Source: Ooceraea biroi
Lineage: Eukaryota; Arthropoda; Insecta; Hymenoptera; Formicidae
DNA: 64,000 nt
Assembly: GCF_003672135.1 (NCBI RefSeq)
Contig: NC_039514.1
Coordinates: 15,506,057-15,570,056 of the forward strand
Direction of reading: 5' to 3'
This document shows positions 34,301-44,520 of this stretch, piece by piece. The translations under genes were made by a program, and so were the position numbers. Below the pieces are notes generated by a model, which saw only the letters and a list, made by a program, of their open reading frames with translations, was not told the origin of the DNA and did not search any database. Each line of letters opens with the position of its first letter. Position 1 is the first letter of the stretch.

Positions 34301-36990
34301 TTGTGTAATTTACCATAATTAATAAAATTACTAAACTTAATAGGAACTAATAAAGTTTGCGTCAAAGATAACGTGATAGCAGTGATGCCGGATAGCGTGC
34401 TTTTGCAGTACGAGTCAACAGCGGTGGGGATGGAGCGGGGATGGTCTCGCGGCGGCCGCGCGGCGCAGTCTGAAACGAGTGTTCGCTTGCGGCGCCGCGA
34501 GACCATCCCCACTCCATCCCCACTCCATCCCCATCGCTGTTGACTCGTACTGCAAAAGCACGCTATCCGAAAAGTGAACGAAAACAGTGATGTACTTTTT
34601 TTGGAAAACAAAGCAGTTTAGGACATATGTTTATATGACCTTTTCTTCTTAAAATAAGCCAAGGAATATCCTCCTTAAGTTTGTCTACTTACTTAGGAAA
34701 CACCCTGTATATTCCATTTATATAACATTTAAATAACATTTTAGTAACACGTTATATTACTGTTATATTACTGCAATTTCGTTTGAGTGGGAAATTACAA
34801 CTAACATGTACGTTACATGTAACGAACATGTTATATTGCGTGTTACATTCTGTTATATTATGGCAATATCATTGTTATATGACTGTGTTTGCTGGGTGTC
34901 TTATTACTTCGGGAAACGATACAGATCCGGTACGTTAATTATTTGTCGTGACTTACGAACGTGACGACGACCAGAAGATCCACAAAGCGATCGCACAGGG
35001 CCTCGATATTGTCCAGAATGGCTTTCAAGCTTTTCGCAAAGGTAACGCTTTTAACCGGTCGCGTCAGTAAGCTAACATATTGTTGACGAGTGGGTGCGTC
35101 GTGGCATTGTATGACGGCCGCACCCTCGTTCACGATCAGGGAGTAAGGGCTGGACGTTGACGGTACGAATCGTTCATCCTTGTCGTGCGGCTGGCGCTTC
35201 GCAATTTTCGCGCTTATCACTTCCACTGTAACGCAAATATTCTTCGCAAAAATGATCGATATTTCTTACAAATGCGTTTTCTTTTCCATTCGCGAGAAAA
35301 TTAACGTATAATTTATTAATGTTACGCATATAATTATTGAGAATATTAATTCTAGTAGTTTAAAGTTGATTAAAATAATTTATGGTATCAATTATAGAAA
35401 TTATAGTAACGGTAATATTAATTAATTCGCTTCTGTACGTAATTGCATGTAGAATAATTAATTATCGGTGAGGAATATTTATGCACCTACGGATCCGATG
35501 GTAAATGTGGACGACAATTTCTTTACGAATTCCGTACTGCCCCATACCGTCACGTTAATAAAGTCCTCATCGGAATCGCGCAAGGTAAACGCCCACACGC
35601 TACGTTCACCTTTATGAACTGCAAATCAATAAATAATCATGAAGAAGAAGAACAAAGTTATTTCGCTTTTCTCTTTATTTCGAGCGAAAAATTAAAGCAA
35701 CAAATTAAAAAAATGAGATTCAACAAAGAAATAATAATTAATATACAGTTCTTCATTGATTAACTTGACAATTGTCTTGACATGTAATATGACACGAAAT
35801 CCTTCTCGAGAGATAAATGTTTTCGCGAGTCAGCTCCTTTTTATACTTTCGAATCAACCGAGTAGTTTAAATAAAAAAGTACAAATGCGAGATAACAACC
35901 CAGATAGCCAAGTCTGCCGAAAGCAGATGATGCTAACCATCTGCTATCAACTATTGCCAGCCAAAAGACAACAAATTTGATACAGAAGTTGTTATTAACG
36001 ATTAATTCGACGAATTGGTGCCAGAAATGTAACGGAGCTTGCTCACAAAATCTAAGAACAGATTGGCGGCAGAAACCGAGCAGAATCCGCAAACATGGCT
36101 CGAAGTCGGATTGTCGACAGAAACCGAGCAAGATCTGCGCGCGCGGAATCTAACGGCAGACTGGCAGCAGAAACCGAACAGGATTTGCAGCTTTTGACGG
36201 TATTCAAATTGACACGGCTATGAATATGTGTTTTCGCTCCGCACCGCCATGCGGTGCACGCGTCGAGTTCTTACTCGATGTTAAGATTTAGCCCAACAGT
36301 TATATAAGTTAATACACGCGCCTTGGCACGACAATATTAATTTTTCTGAAAATTTTTGCACTTGCGGCACAGAGGCTCCCATGGACAACGTCCACGTAGT
36401 GCACGCACGCCACGAGCAATCCGAAGTTCGAAAGCAAGATTCGGACTTCGGGTTAGAATAAATTAACAATAAGAGAGAGATTATGCAACGAACTGTCAGA
36501 AAGACGCATCAAGCCAAATGTACTTTAATTTAACAAACAAGTGCGTTCTTTTAACACATGGTAATATAAAATGCCAATTTATAGCGTGTTAAAAGTAAAC
36601 ACGTGCTTTAATATATCGTGAATATGAACGGCCAAAAGCTGCAGATTCTGTTCGGTCCCTGCCGTCAATCTGCCGTCAGATGTTAACAGACCCCGCTCGG
36701 TTTCTGCCGCCGATCTGCCGTCAGAGTCCGTTAGCAGGCTCTGCTGGCGGATCACTATCCTAATGCGGACACAACGGACGCCAATTTGCCATCAACTTCT
36801 GCAGTAATCCGTTGCCAATCTGCTGGCAGATCGCACACATTTTGCTTACTGGGATAAGAGAATACGTACACTTCGTTCGAGTAGCATCGAACGTCCTGAC
36901 GTTCGCGCTACTTATGATCACGCCGATCACGAAGGTGTTCTGCGTTCCGTCCTGTAACGATTTTATCTCCTGTCTATACAAAAAGGACAT
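31313..36990 (-). CDS. MEIOB: Meiosis-specific OB-fold protein MEIOB / hold'em
   Basis: This is a single-strand DNA-binding, RPA-like protein needed for meiotic recombination (family knowledge). Eight exons join in phase: 36870-36990, 35487-35618, 34957-35225, 32548-32770, 32319-32463, 32033-32230, 31732-31939 and 31313-31513, giving 498 residues (human about 470). Signature blocks include VWAFTLRDSDEDFINVTVWG (first OB fold), ITENPDVPQA, a four-Cys zinc ribbon (CALCKR...CMNLSC) and GCRLIGDVAERVLGCTVDEF. The start is the ATG at 36988-36990. Two splice sites are atypical: the donor after 32319 (GTCGAA) and the short-spaced donor after 36870 (GTACGT). Both are supported by phase and alignment. 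Introns 2-1 and 4-3 hold a 955-bp element and a 2-kb nested element. Confidence 0.9.
33160..33920 (+). mobile_element. 761-bp Tc1/mariner-like deletion derivative, copy 1 (nested)
   Basis: The ends CAGGGTGTCCCGGGTTTTAA and its inverse are flanked by TA (33158-33159 and 33921-33922). Inside, one frame (about 33466-33615) encodes an N-terminal helix-turn-helix module of the DUF4817 type (VYGFCDGSARAAVREYQRRF). A second frame picks up a transposase C-terminal tail (VLRRCLACIDVQGQHFE, stop at 33731-33733). The catalytic core between them is missing and the two parts are in different frames. Copy 2 is at 48826-49586 and is exactly the same length. Confidence 0.88.
34102..34707. mobile_element. 606-bp foldback element with CAGGGTGTTTCC ends (nested)
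   Basis: The ends CAGGGTGTTTCCTAAGTAAG and the inverse are flanked by TA. The arms pair inward for at least 100 bases. A second, inner inverted repeat (GCTTTTGCAGTACGAGTCAA and its complement) surrounds a GC-rich centre containing GCGGCCGCGC. No coding sequence. It is inserted in the composite element 32837-34896. Confidence 0.85.
35899..36853. mobile_element. CCCAG-ended family 1 element, copy 2
   Basis: This 955-bp, nearly identical copy of the element at 2545-3503 lies in the first MEIOB intron. Its right end is only 16 bases from the exon 1 donor. Unlike copy 1 it is not flanked by matching TA dinucleotides (AA on the left, AT on the right). Confidence 0.87.
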
Positions 36991-37593
36991 GTTTCTCGCA
37001 GCGTACGTTTGTCAAGTCAGCGATCGACGAGTCTCGATAAAGAACTCTAATAAATTCTTGGGATGATACTCGCGTGACACTTGCGCGGAAGATTCGAAAT
37101 CACGAGTCGAATTCTCGCTGCTGCCAACGATCGCGCGATTTCTGCGCAATTCACTCGCTCCGAACTCTGCCGGATTCCCGACCAATGGGAAACGGTCCTT
37201 TCCTAGGGACACGAGCGTCGTCAGCCAATGAGCGTTAAGGCCTGTGTCCAAGAACTTTGTCAAAGTTCTAGTTTCGAGAAATGTGTAGCCAATGAACTTA
37301 CAGTTTTTACATAAAAGCTGCATGCTGATTGGCTACACATTTCTCGGACCTAGAACTTTGATCGTGGACACAAGGCTTTACTCGCGGTGGGACGCTGCAT
37401 TGCGATCGCGATCCGAAACGCAGGATAGTGGCGATCCTGACTCCAATGACACTCGCGACTCATCGCCGTGCTCACCGAGTTTAGCGACGTTGAGGGACAC
37501 GGGGGGTGGGATTTGTCGAGTACGATTGATGAGTCGGGACGCCTGAGATTCTACAAAGGTTGCAAGGGAAAAGGACGATCGAACGACCTCGTC
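36991..37593. promoter_or_regulatory. Shared promoter region between MEIOB and alpha-SNAP
   Basis: The 603 bases between two divergent start codons hold a long imperfect inverted repeat at about 37230-37378. The left arm contains GCCTGTGTCCAAGAACTTTG and AAATGTGTAGCCAAT; the right arm contains ATTGGCTACACATTT and GTGGACACAAGGC. Facing CCAAT boxes therefore sit in both orientations, as in many bidirectional promoters. The 5' UTR of alpha-SNAP is probably in the last 100 bases. Confidence 0.55.
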
Positions 37594-39306
37594 ATGGCCG
37601 ATAACGAGCAGAAGGCGTTGCAACTGGTCGCGGAGGCCGAAAGAAAGCTGTCGTCATCGAAGGGCTTCTTCGGCGCTCTATTCGGGTAAGCTGATCGATT
37701 TATCACTTGAACTCGCCCGATCGCGAACGGATAAATCCCGCTTCTCTCAGTCTTGTGTCGCGCGGTCGTGCCCGCTCGATCGCGAGTTCCAAAGTGCACG
37801 GTGCTTCGACGATCGATGGTACTGCGCATTATTCGGCTCACGTCGTCTAAAAAATAACAGGTCGCGATTCTGCATGTGTGTATATGCCGTACGTTGATGC
37901 GTAACATCTGTGTACGGTATTATTGTTTGACACGTACAACCGAGGTTTTGTCCAAGACGTTTCTCAGCGTGTTGGTTTTCTCTTAAATATATTTTCTCCG
38001 GTATATTTTGCGTATTTTTATCCGTCGCGATATTCTCTTGCGAATAGTAATCATAGTTGCAACGCATTTCCTTACATTGACGAGTCACGCTTTCATTGGT
38101 TTTGCATAGACTGCAACTGATAATGTGCAGTATCACGAGATAATGACGTCTGCTTACCTAAATATCACCGTTAAATTAGTTAGTCAAATGGTTAACTTTA
38201 CAGGAGTTCATCAAAAGTCGAGGAAGCGGTAGAATGTTATCAACGGGCAGCAAATATGTTCAAAATGGCAAAGAAATGGAGTTCGGCAGGGAAAGCGTTT
38301 TACGATGCTGCTGATTTACACGCAAAGGCGGGTAGTCGTCATGACGCAGCTAACAATTATGTGGATGCTGCCAATTGCTTCAAAAAGTCTGATACAAATG
38401 GTACGACAGTGACTCTACGGACAGCGAAATTTTAATCAAATTGTTGTTTATTTGCTAAACAAAATGATACGATAAATTTAACGTGCTCGATGGTTCCTTT
38501 TCTTGCAGAGGCGATTAGTTGCTTGTTAAAAGCCATCGAGATTTATACTGACATGGGTCGCTTTACAATGGCGGCAAAGCATCACCAAAGCATAGCCGAG
38601 ATCTATGAGAGCGAAGCGGTCGATTTGGAACGCGCGGTGCATCATTATGAACAAGCAGCGGATTACTTCCGCGGTGAAGAAAGCAATTCCTCCGCGAACA
38701 AGTGTCTACTTAAAGTTGCGCAATACGCCGCGCAACTTGAGAATTACGATAAAGCCATTCAGATTTATGAACAGGTAAAGGGCTCGAAATTCCTGCAGTA
38801 ATAAATTATTAAAATTTCCGCAAATCTAAGCTGAGATGACTCGAATACAAATTTGTTTTCGATTTGTTTTGCAGGTTGCCTCCACGTCATTAGAAAGTTC
38901 TTTACTAAAGTACAGCGCCAAGGAATACTTCTTCCGCGCTGCGTTGTGTCACTTGTGCGTGGATTCGTTGAACGCTCAATACGCGATCGAACGTTATCAG
39001 GAGCAGTATCCTGCTTTTCAAGATTCCAGAGAGTATAAACTAATAAAAGTGGGTGTTCACGCTTACTTCCACGCTTAAGTTTAACTTTCTTTCATTCGAT
39101 AAATGTTGATAAACCTGTTTATATAATGTCGTTTGATAATTTGTGTACATCCACAGGCGCTGATAGAACACTTGGAGGAGCAAAACCTCGAGGGTTACAC
39201 AGAAGTGGTGAAGGAGTACGATTCGATTTCAAGATTGGATCAGTGGTATACAACAGTATTATTACGTATAAAAAAGCAAATTAGCGATAATTCGGATCTG
39301 CGCTGA
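37594..39306 (+). CDS. alphaSnap: Alpha-soluble NSF attachment protein (alpha-SNAP)
   Basis: This cytosolic adaptor loads the ATPase NSF onto SNARE complexes so they can be taken apart. Five exons join in phase: 37594-37685, 38204-38400, 38509-38774, 38875-39048 and 39157-39306, giving 292 residues (family about 295). Family blocks include MADNEQKALQLVAEAERKL, SSSKGFFGALFG (membrane-attachment loop), KMAKKWSSAGKAF, HYEQAADYFRGEE, LLKYSAKEYFFRAALCHLC and SISRLDQWYTTVLLRIKK. The C terminus ends in SDLR, close to the DDLR tail of animal alpha-SNAPs whose leucine stimulates NSF. The protein is a stack of TPR-like helical hairpins. The donor of exon 4 reads GTGGGT. The call is secure. Confidence 0.96.
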
Positions 39307-39712
39307 TCAGTTGTTTCTCGTCTGCGCTATTTTCTGGCAACGATATTATTATTCCAACTTCGTGTATACTCCTTTTTAAGTCGTGTCCTGCTTTTAGCGG
39401 AAACTAAAGTAGTTTTCATTTTTTATATCCGGATATAAATTGCTCATGTAATTGCCCCTCGTGCTTTCAATCGATTTTCGTTATTTATCTGCAGATCCCT
39501 TTAAGTCGTTTTGTTATCTATCGAAATCATAAAACGTGATTATACAAGGAATGTGAGAGACGATTACTTCGAACATTACAGCCTCATAGTTATATTTTTT
39601 ATTACGCAAAATACGCAGTCCTACTATTAGGTACTTTGGCGAGTATTATATTTTTGTTTTTGTTAGAAAGTAATTGTTAGTAAGTCTAGAAAACTCTTAC
39701 CTTGTGCTTACC

Positions 39713-39754
<42 letters not shown>

Positions 39755-42700
39755 TTCTTCTGTAAATGCTTGCTATCTAAAAATTAATTCGATCATGATC
39801 CTTTAGGTTCGAATTTCAAATAGTATATCATGTTGATCAATATCTTATTCAATTTTTTCACCTTTGGCTGACTTGTAACAAACAAGCAAATACTGTATAT
39901 TATTTGAATGTATATAATTTACATTTAACAGAGGATGACTTTCCTTTATTTCTTTATAAAAACATAACTACTAATATATTTCATTTTTAAAAAATTATGA
40001 GGAGTTATTCTATTATGAAGCACGACTTCGTCATTTGTTATCCTTGTATTGCACTGTTGCTGTTAAGGTAACGAATATAATAATGTACATTTATTTGGTA
40101 AATTTTTCAATCTTAGTTTATTTTGTTTCTACCGTGTTTGTTTCCATCTAGTCCATCCTTCTCTATCTTTTGCGTTGTTCGTTTTATTCGAAAATATGGC
40201 TGCTACTATTTAGGTTTACAGTTTGTCGTTTGAATTAACTCGTATGCCAGCGCGTACATTATACATATTCCTTCCCAATATTAAACTGACGATACACACA
40301 TTGCTATAGCCATTACAGAATGTTTTTCGCAATAATATTAGTGTCTAATCTAATTAGTACGTATCGCCTATGGACAAGTGTACTCTTGCAAAACTATTAA
40401 AAGGAAACAAATAGGGAACACGATCGCGAAGTGCATTTATAGATGGAATAATGATCGGATGTAGGGTTTTCTACATTCTCTTTCCATGTTCTGTAATTCG
40501 TTTTTATGGTTCATTCATCGTGAGCGATATAACGTAGCCGTAATTTCACGACACATTGTACGAGTCACCTGATTTGATTTAACTTATGGAGGATTGATAC
40601 GATAGATGCAAAACGTAACTATGAATGTTAGGGAACTCGAATGAATTAATGCCATAGCAGTTGCAGGGTACACATAAGCATAAATCTATAATTTAGCGAA
40701 CGTAATGCTCGAAATTCATTTGACGACGATCGTATTGAGAATCTTTGCATTTTATATAAGAGCAGGTATATTGGTACGTTTCAAGGATATACAATATATA
40801 ATATAAAAAAATAAATAAAATTCCGCTGTTAACTAGGAGTAGTAAGAACTATTTGCATGCACATGAATAATGAAACATGCACTAGCGTAAGCATATGTAT
40901 ACTCATTAAAGAAGAGGGAGAGGACACGTATAATAAAACTTTCAGACTCTACACACATGGCGTACGTTGTTTTCCGGAAGAAGCGTGCGAGGGAAAATCA
41001 TGCAGATTATATGAAATCTTTGTATAGTCCTAATATAAGGATTTACATGATAAGCATTTTAGTAGTTGTTTTAATTATGATGTTTCGCAGAATGTGTCTA
41101 CTGTTATCATTGCTAACAATAATTCATTTTATTTCTAGCTTACAGTGATCAACGCATTTGAGTTGTACATTTACCATGTTTTGCCTAAAACATTGTGCAC
41201 TGTTCACACAGGATTTAACGATGTCGATGTGATCGCTTCATTGCGCGCGTATTCGTGCGATTTGTATACATCAGGCACGCTTATAAAAATAACATTAATT
41301 GTGCGTGGCATCGACATTTATATCGTTATATCCTGTACAGTCGACAATCATATGCTTCTACATAAATTTGATATTTCTTAAAGAAGGGCACTACGTATTG
41401 TTTAATGTCTGTCTAACTTTATTTACTCTAGAATAATACACATTAACAAAATGTTAGAAAAATGAAATTCCGATTTGTTTTGTGTGATACTGGCATGATT
41501 TATTGTTATACATAACAGATCTTTAACAAAGGATTTATTCTATTTCATATATATATTGTATGATGAATTGTTTCTTTTTGTTATGTATTTAAATATGTAT
41601 ATGTGGATATATATATACTAATATTTTTTGTCTGCCAGTTCTATAATTTAATAAGATAATGTTACACACACAACAGAATATATACAATTTACATACAAAC
41701 GCAATTGTAACAAGACAAACTCTTGTGTTTCTTATATAAGATTTTAATTTTCTACTTATATACATTTTGTTTATTTTTTGTCCTTTGTATATTTGATTGT
41801 TATAGATGAGTAAGTATTAACAAGTTAAATTTTAATTTTACCATTTGATTGTGTAATAACTGCTGTTAGTATTTATTATGCATTTCACATTAAAAAATAA
41901 ATATATGTAACCACTTTTTACATTTTCTTTGACATAATAAACATGTCAAGAATTACATGAAACTTTATTAGAAGTTAATGTACTTAATAAAAATTATATA
42001 GAGATTATTATTAAAAGTCCATTTATAGAATAATTTTAAATATGTTTGCGATTCTAATCTTATATGTTCGAATAACTAATATATTATTTTAGGTACATAA
42101 TAATAGTTATCTCTAAATAAATATATCATAAATGTAACATTAATTTATTTAATTTTGAAAATTTCTAATAAATTTTACTAAATTTTAGAAAATTTTATAT
42201 ACAAACACGATTTATTGAACAAGGCATTAATTAAAGCATGCGAAATTAATTAAAAGAAAAAATTTTTATTAGTGTCATCCATGAATATACAATGTAAATA
42301 TATAACAAGCAAAAATGTGAATTTAAAGCTAATAATTCAAAAACATTTCAAAATCAGAATTTGTTTATATATTTTTGTTACTAAACAGAAAATCTCAAAT
42401 CTGGTATCCACCAATCAGTTTCAATTACAGCAAGATGCTCGATCAGCTGGTGTGTTAATACAACGGATGATCTGCAGATGTCGTTTGATATAACCCTAAA
42501 ATTCAAAGTTTAAACGCGAGGGAAATGTCAGTTGACGAGCAACATAAAGCATACAGTGATTGATACTTCTCTGTAAGAAGTTGTAAGAATTTTGTTGTAA
42601 TTTTCCGTTTTTATATTGCTTTGGAAAACTGTTCGAATAGTTACAGATTAATGTTAACAAGAAAGGAGTAAATAATTAGTAAGAATCCTTAGTGATTTGA

Positions 42701-42931
42701 TCTTGAGCGATATTGTGAATACTGATAAGTGTGTGAGAAAATACAGATTTCGTTTACTAAACTTCTAAACCTGAAATCAATTTACAAAAAGTGGTATGCA
42801 TAATTTAATTAATTTATTAGTTTACTGATTCTCATTGATAAATAAATAATTCGTATATTACATGTTAATTTTATTTTCAGTGAGATATATAAATATTGTA
42901 TAATATACTATTTTACTTACTATTGTTTATA
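39307..42931 (+). other. alpha-SNAP 3' UTR and AT-rich intergenic DNA
   Basis: No conserved gene was found in 3.6 kb. A (TA)n microsatellite lies at about 39719-39752. Several AATAAA and ATTAAA hexamers are present, so the alpha-SNAP end could not be fixed. The Aurora promoter and 5' UTR must lie at the right-hand end; a short GC-mixed stretch at about 42380-42560 is the likeliest position. Confidence 0.45.
39719..39752. repeat. (TA)n microsatellite
   Basis: A pure TA dinucleotide run in the alpha-SNAP 3' region. Confidence 0.85.
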
Positions 42932-44411
42932 ATGACCAGTGTAAAAATGTTTAAAATGCCAACTACATCTGAGGCGAATGAAGTTATACAAAGTACAGTT
43001 CATAAAATGGTGGAACGTGTCAACAACAGAGGCAAAAGGTCACATAGATTAGTATCCTTATATTGAGTATCATCAAACGTAAATCTGATTTAAGAAGCAT
43101 TATGTATATTGGATGAGTATCTTCATAAATATTGCCAAGTTTTTATGCATTTCATTTGTATGAAATTAAACAGATATCAGTGGAGTTTAGACGATTTTGA
43201 AATTGGATCGCCTCTAGGAAGGGGAAAATTTGGACGTGTATATTTAGCTAGAGAAAAAACTACACAATACATGGTTGCCCTAAAGACACTGTATAAAGTT
43301 GAATTGGTAAAGGGGCGTGTGGAGAAGCAAGTAATGCGAGAAATTGAGATACAGACACATTTAAGGTATATACAGCATCTTTTGAAAGGTATTTTATTAT
43401 TTTTTTGGGAGGTAATTAAATATTATCTCTCGTGCATATTTTGTAGACATCCACATATTCTTCAATTGTTAACATATTTTCACGACAATAAGAGAATCTA
43501 TCTAGTGTTGGAATTTGCCGCGAGAGGTGAATTGTATAAGGAACTGAAACGTCAACCGAATGAAAGATTTAACGAACACTTGTAAGTACTTGTACAAATT
43601 GTCGTATATGTTATATTGCATATTGTAGCATTTATAATGCTATTTATATAAATTATTGAACGCTTAAAATCTGCTTTTAGGTCCGCTAAGTATACTTACC
43701 AGGTGGCTGACGCTTTGGAATATTGTCACAAAAACAATGTGATTCACAGAGATATAAAGCCGGAGAACTTATTGCTTACATATAACGGAGATATAAAGCT
43801 CGCAGATTTTGGATGGTCTGTGCACGCACCATCCAATAAGTAAGTACAAAGATAAACTGATTTAATAACTGATATTTTATATAATTTCTATATATTAACA
43901 GCTTGTTACAAGAAATAATAATAATTATTAATTATTACCTTAATGTTGATTGCGTTTGGATTTGGAAAATCAGATTCATGGTACACGTTAATCTTTCAGG
44001 CGGGACACATTGTGTGGAACGTTAGATTATCTACCACCAGAAATGGTAATGGGACAATCTTATGACATCTATGTTGACCATTGGTGCCTGGGAATTCTCT
44101 GTTACGAGTTCCTCACGGGACAGCCACCCTTCTTAAGCGGATCCACGCAAGAAACTTACGCGAAGATAAGAGCTATAAATATACAGTGGCCAGAACAGAT
44201 TAAACCTGGCGCCAAAGATCTTATATCCAAGGTAACATTTATGCTGTACGTATAAAACATATATATATATATATAATAAAAATCACTAATTTATCGATTT
44301 ATTTTTACACAGCTGATCAAAAAGAAGAGCTCAGAGCGAATTTCCATGGCCGCGGTTAAGAGACATCCCTGGATATTAGAGCACAAAACTTTGCCTAAAC
44401 CACAAGCTTAA
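42932..44411 (+). CDS. aurB: Aurora kinase, B-like
   Basis: This is a mitotic serine/threonine kinase of the chromosomal passenger type. Six exons join in phase: 42932-43038, 43174-43365, 43447-43581, 43681-43839, 44000-44231 and 44313-44411, giving 307 residues. It has a short N-terminal extension, then the kinase: glycine loop GRGKFGRVYLA, lysine in VALKTLYK, catalytic loop HRDIKPENLL, ADFGWSVHAPS, and activation loop with the phosphorylatable Thr in RDTLCGTLDYLPPEM. The short N terminus (about 40 residues) favours Aurora B over A. Substitutions such as VDHWCLG (usual VDLWC) are unusual but leave catalytic residues intact. The exon 1 donor reads GTCACA, so the first junction is less certain. 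Confidence 0.88.
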
Positions 44412-44520
44412 GCTAAGCAGGGACAACATTATTTCTCGTTCATTTTATATTTTATGTATTTAATGCTGATGCTTTTATTATAATTCCATAAATACAGTAT
44501 CAAAGTATCAATTACACTTT

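Larger units (their letters stand above)
32837..34896. mobile_element. Composite CCCAGCAAACACA element with two nested insertions
   Basis: The outer ends are CCCAGCAAACACA (32837) and TGTGTTTGCTGGG (34896), the same termini as the 223-bp MITE at 4417. Near both ends the sequence is rich in repeated ATATAAC motifs. Removing the two inner insertions (33160-33920 and 34102-34707) leaves roughly 0.7 kb, so the parent element was itself small and non-coding. It lies in the MEIOB intron between exons 3 and 4. Confidence 0.8.
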
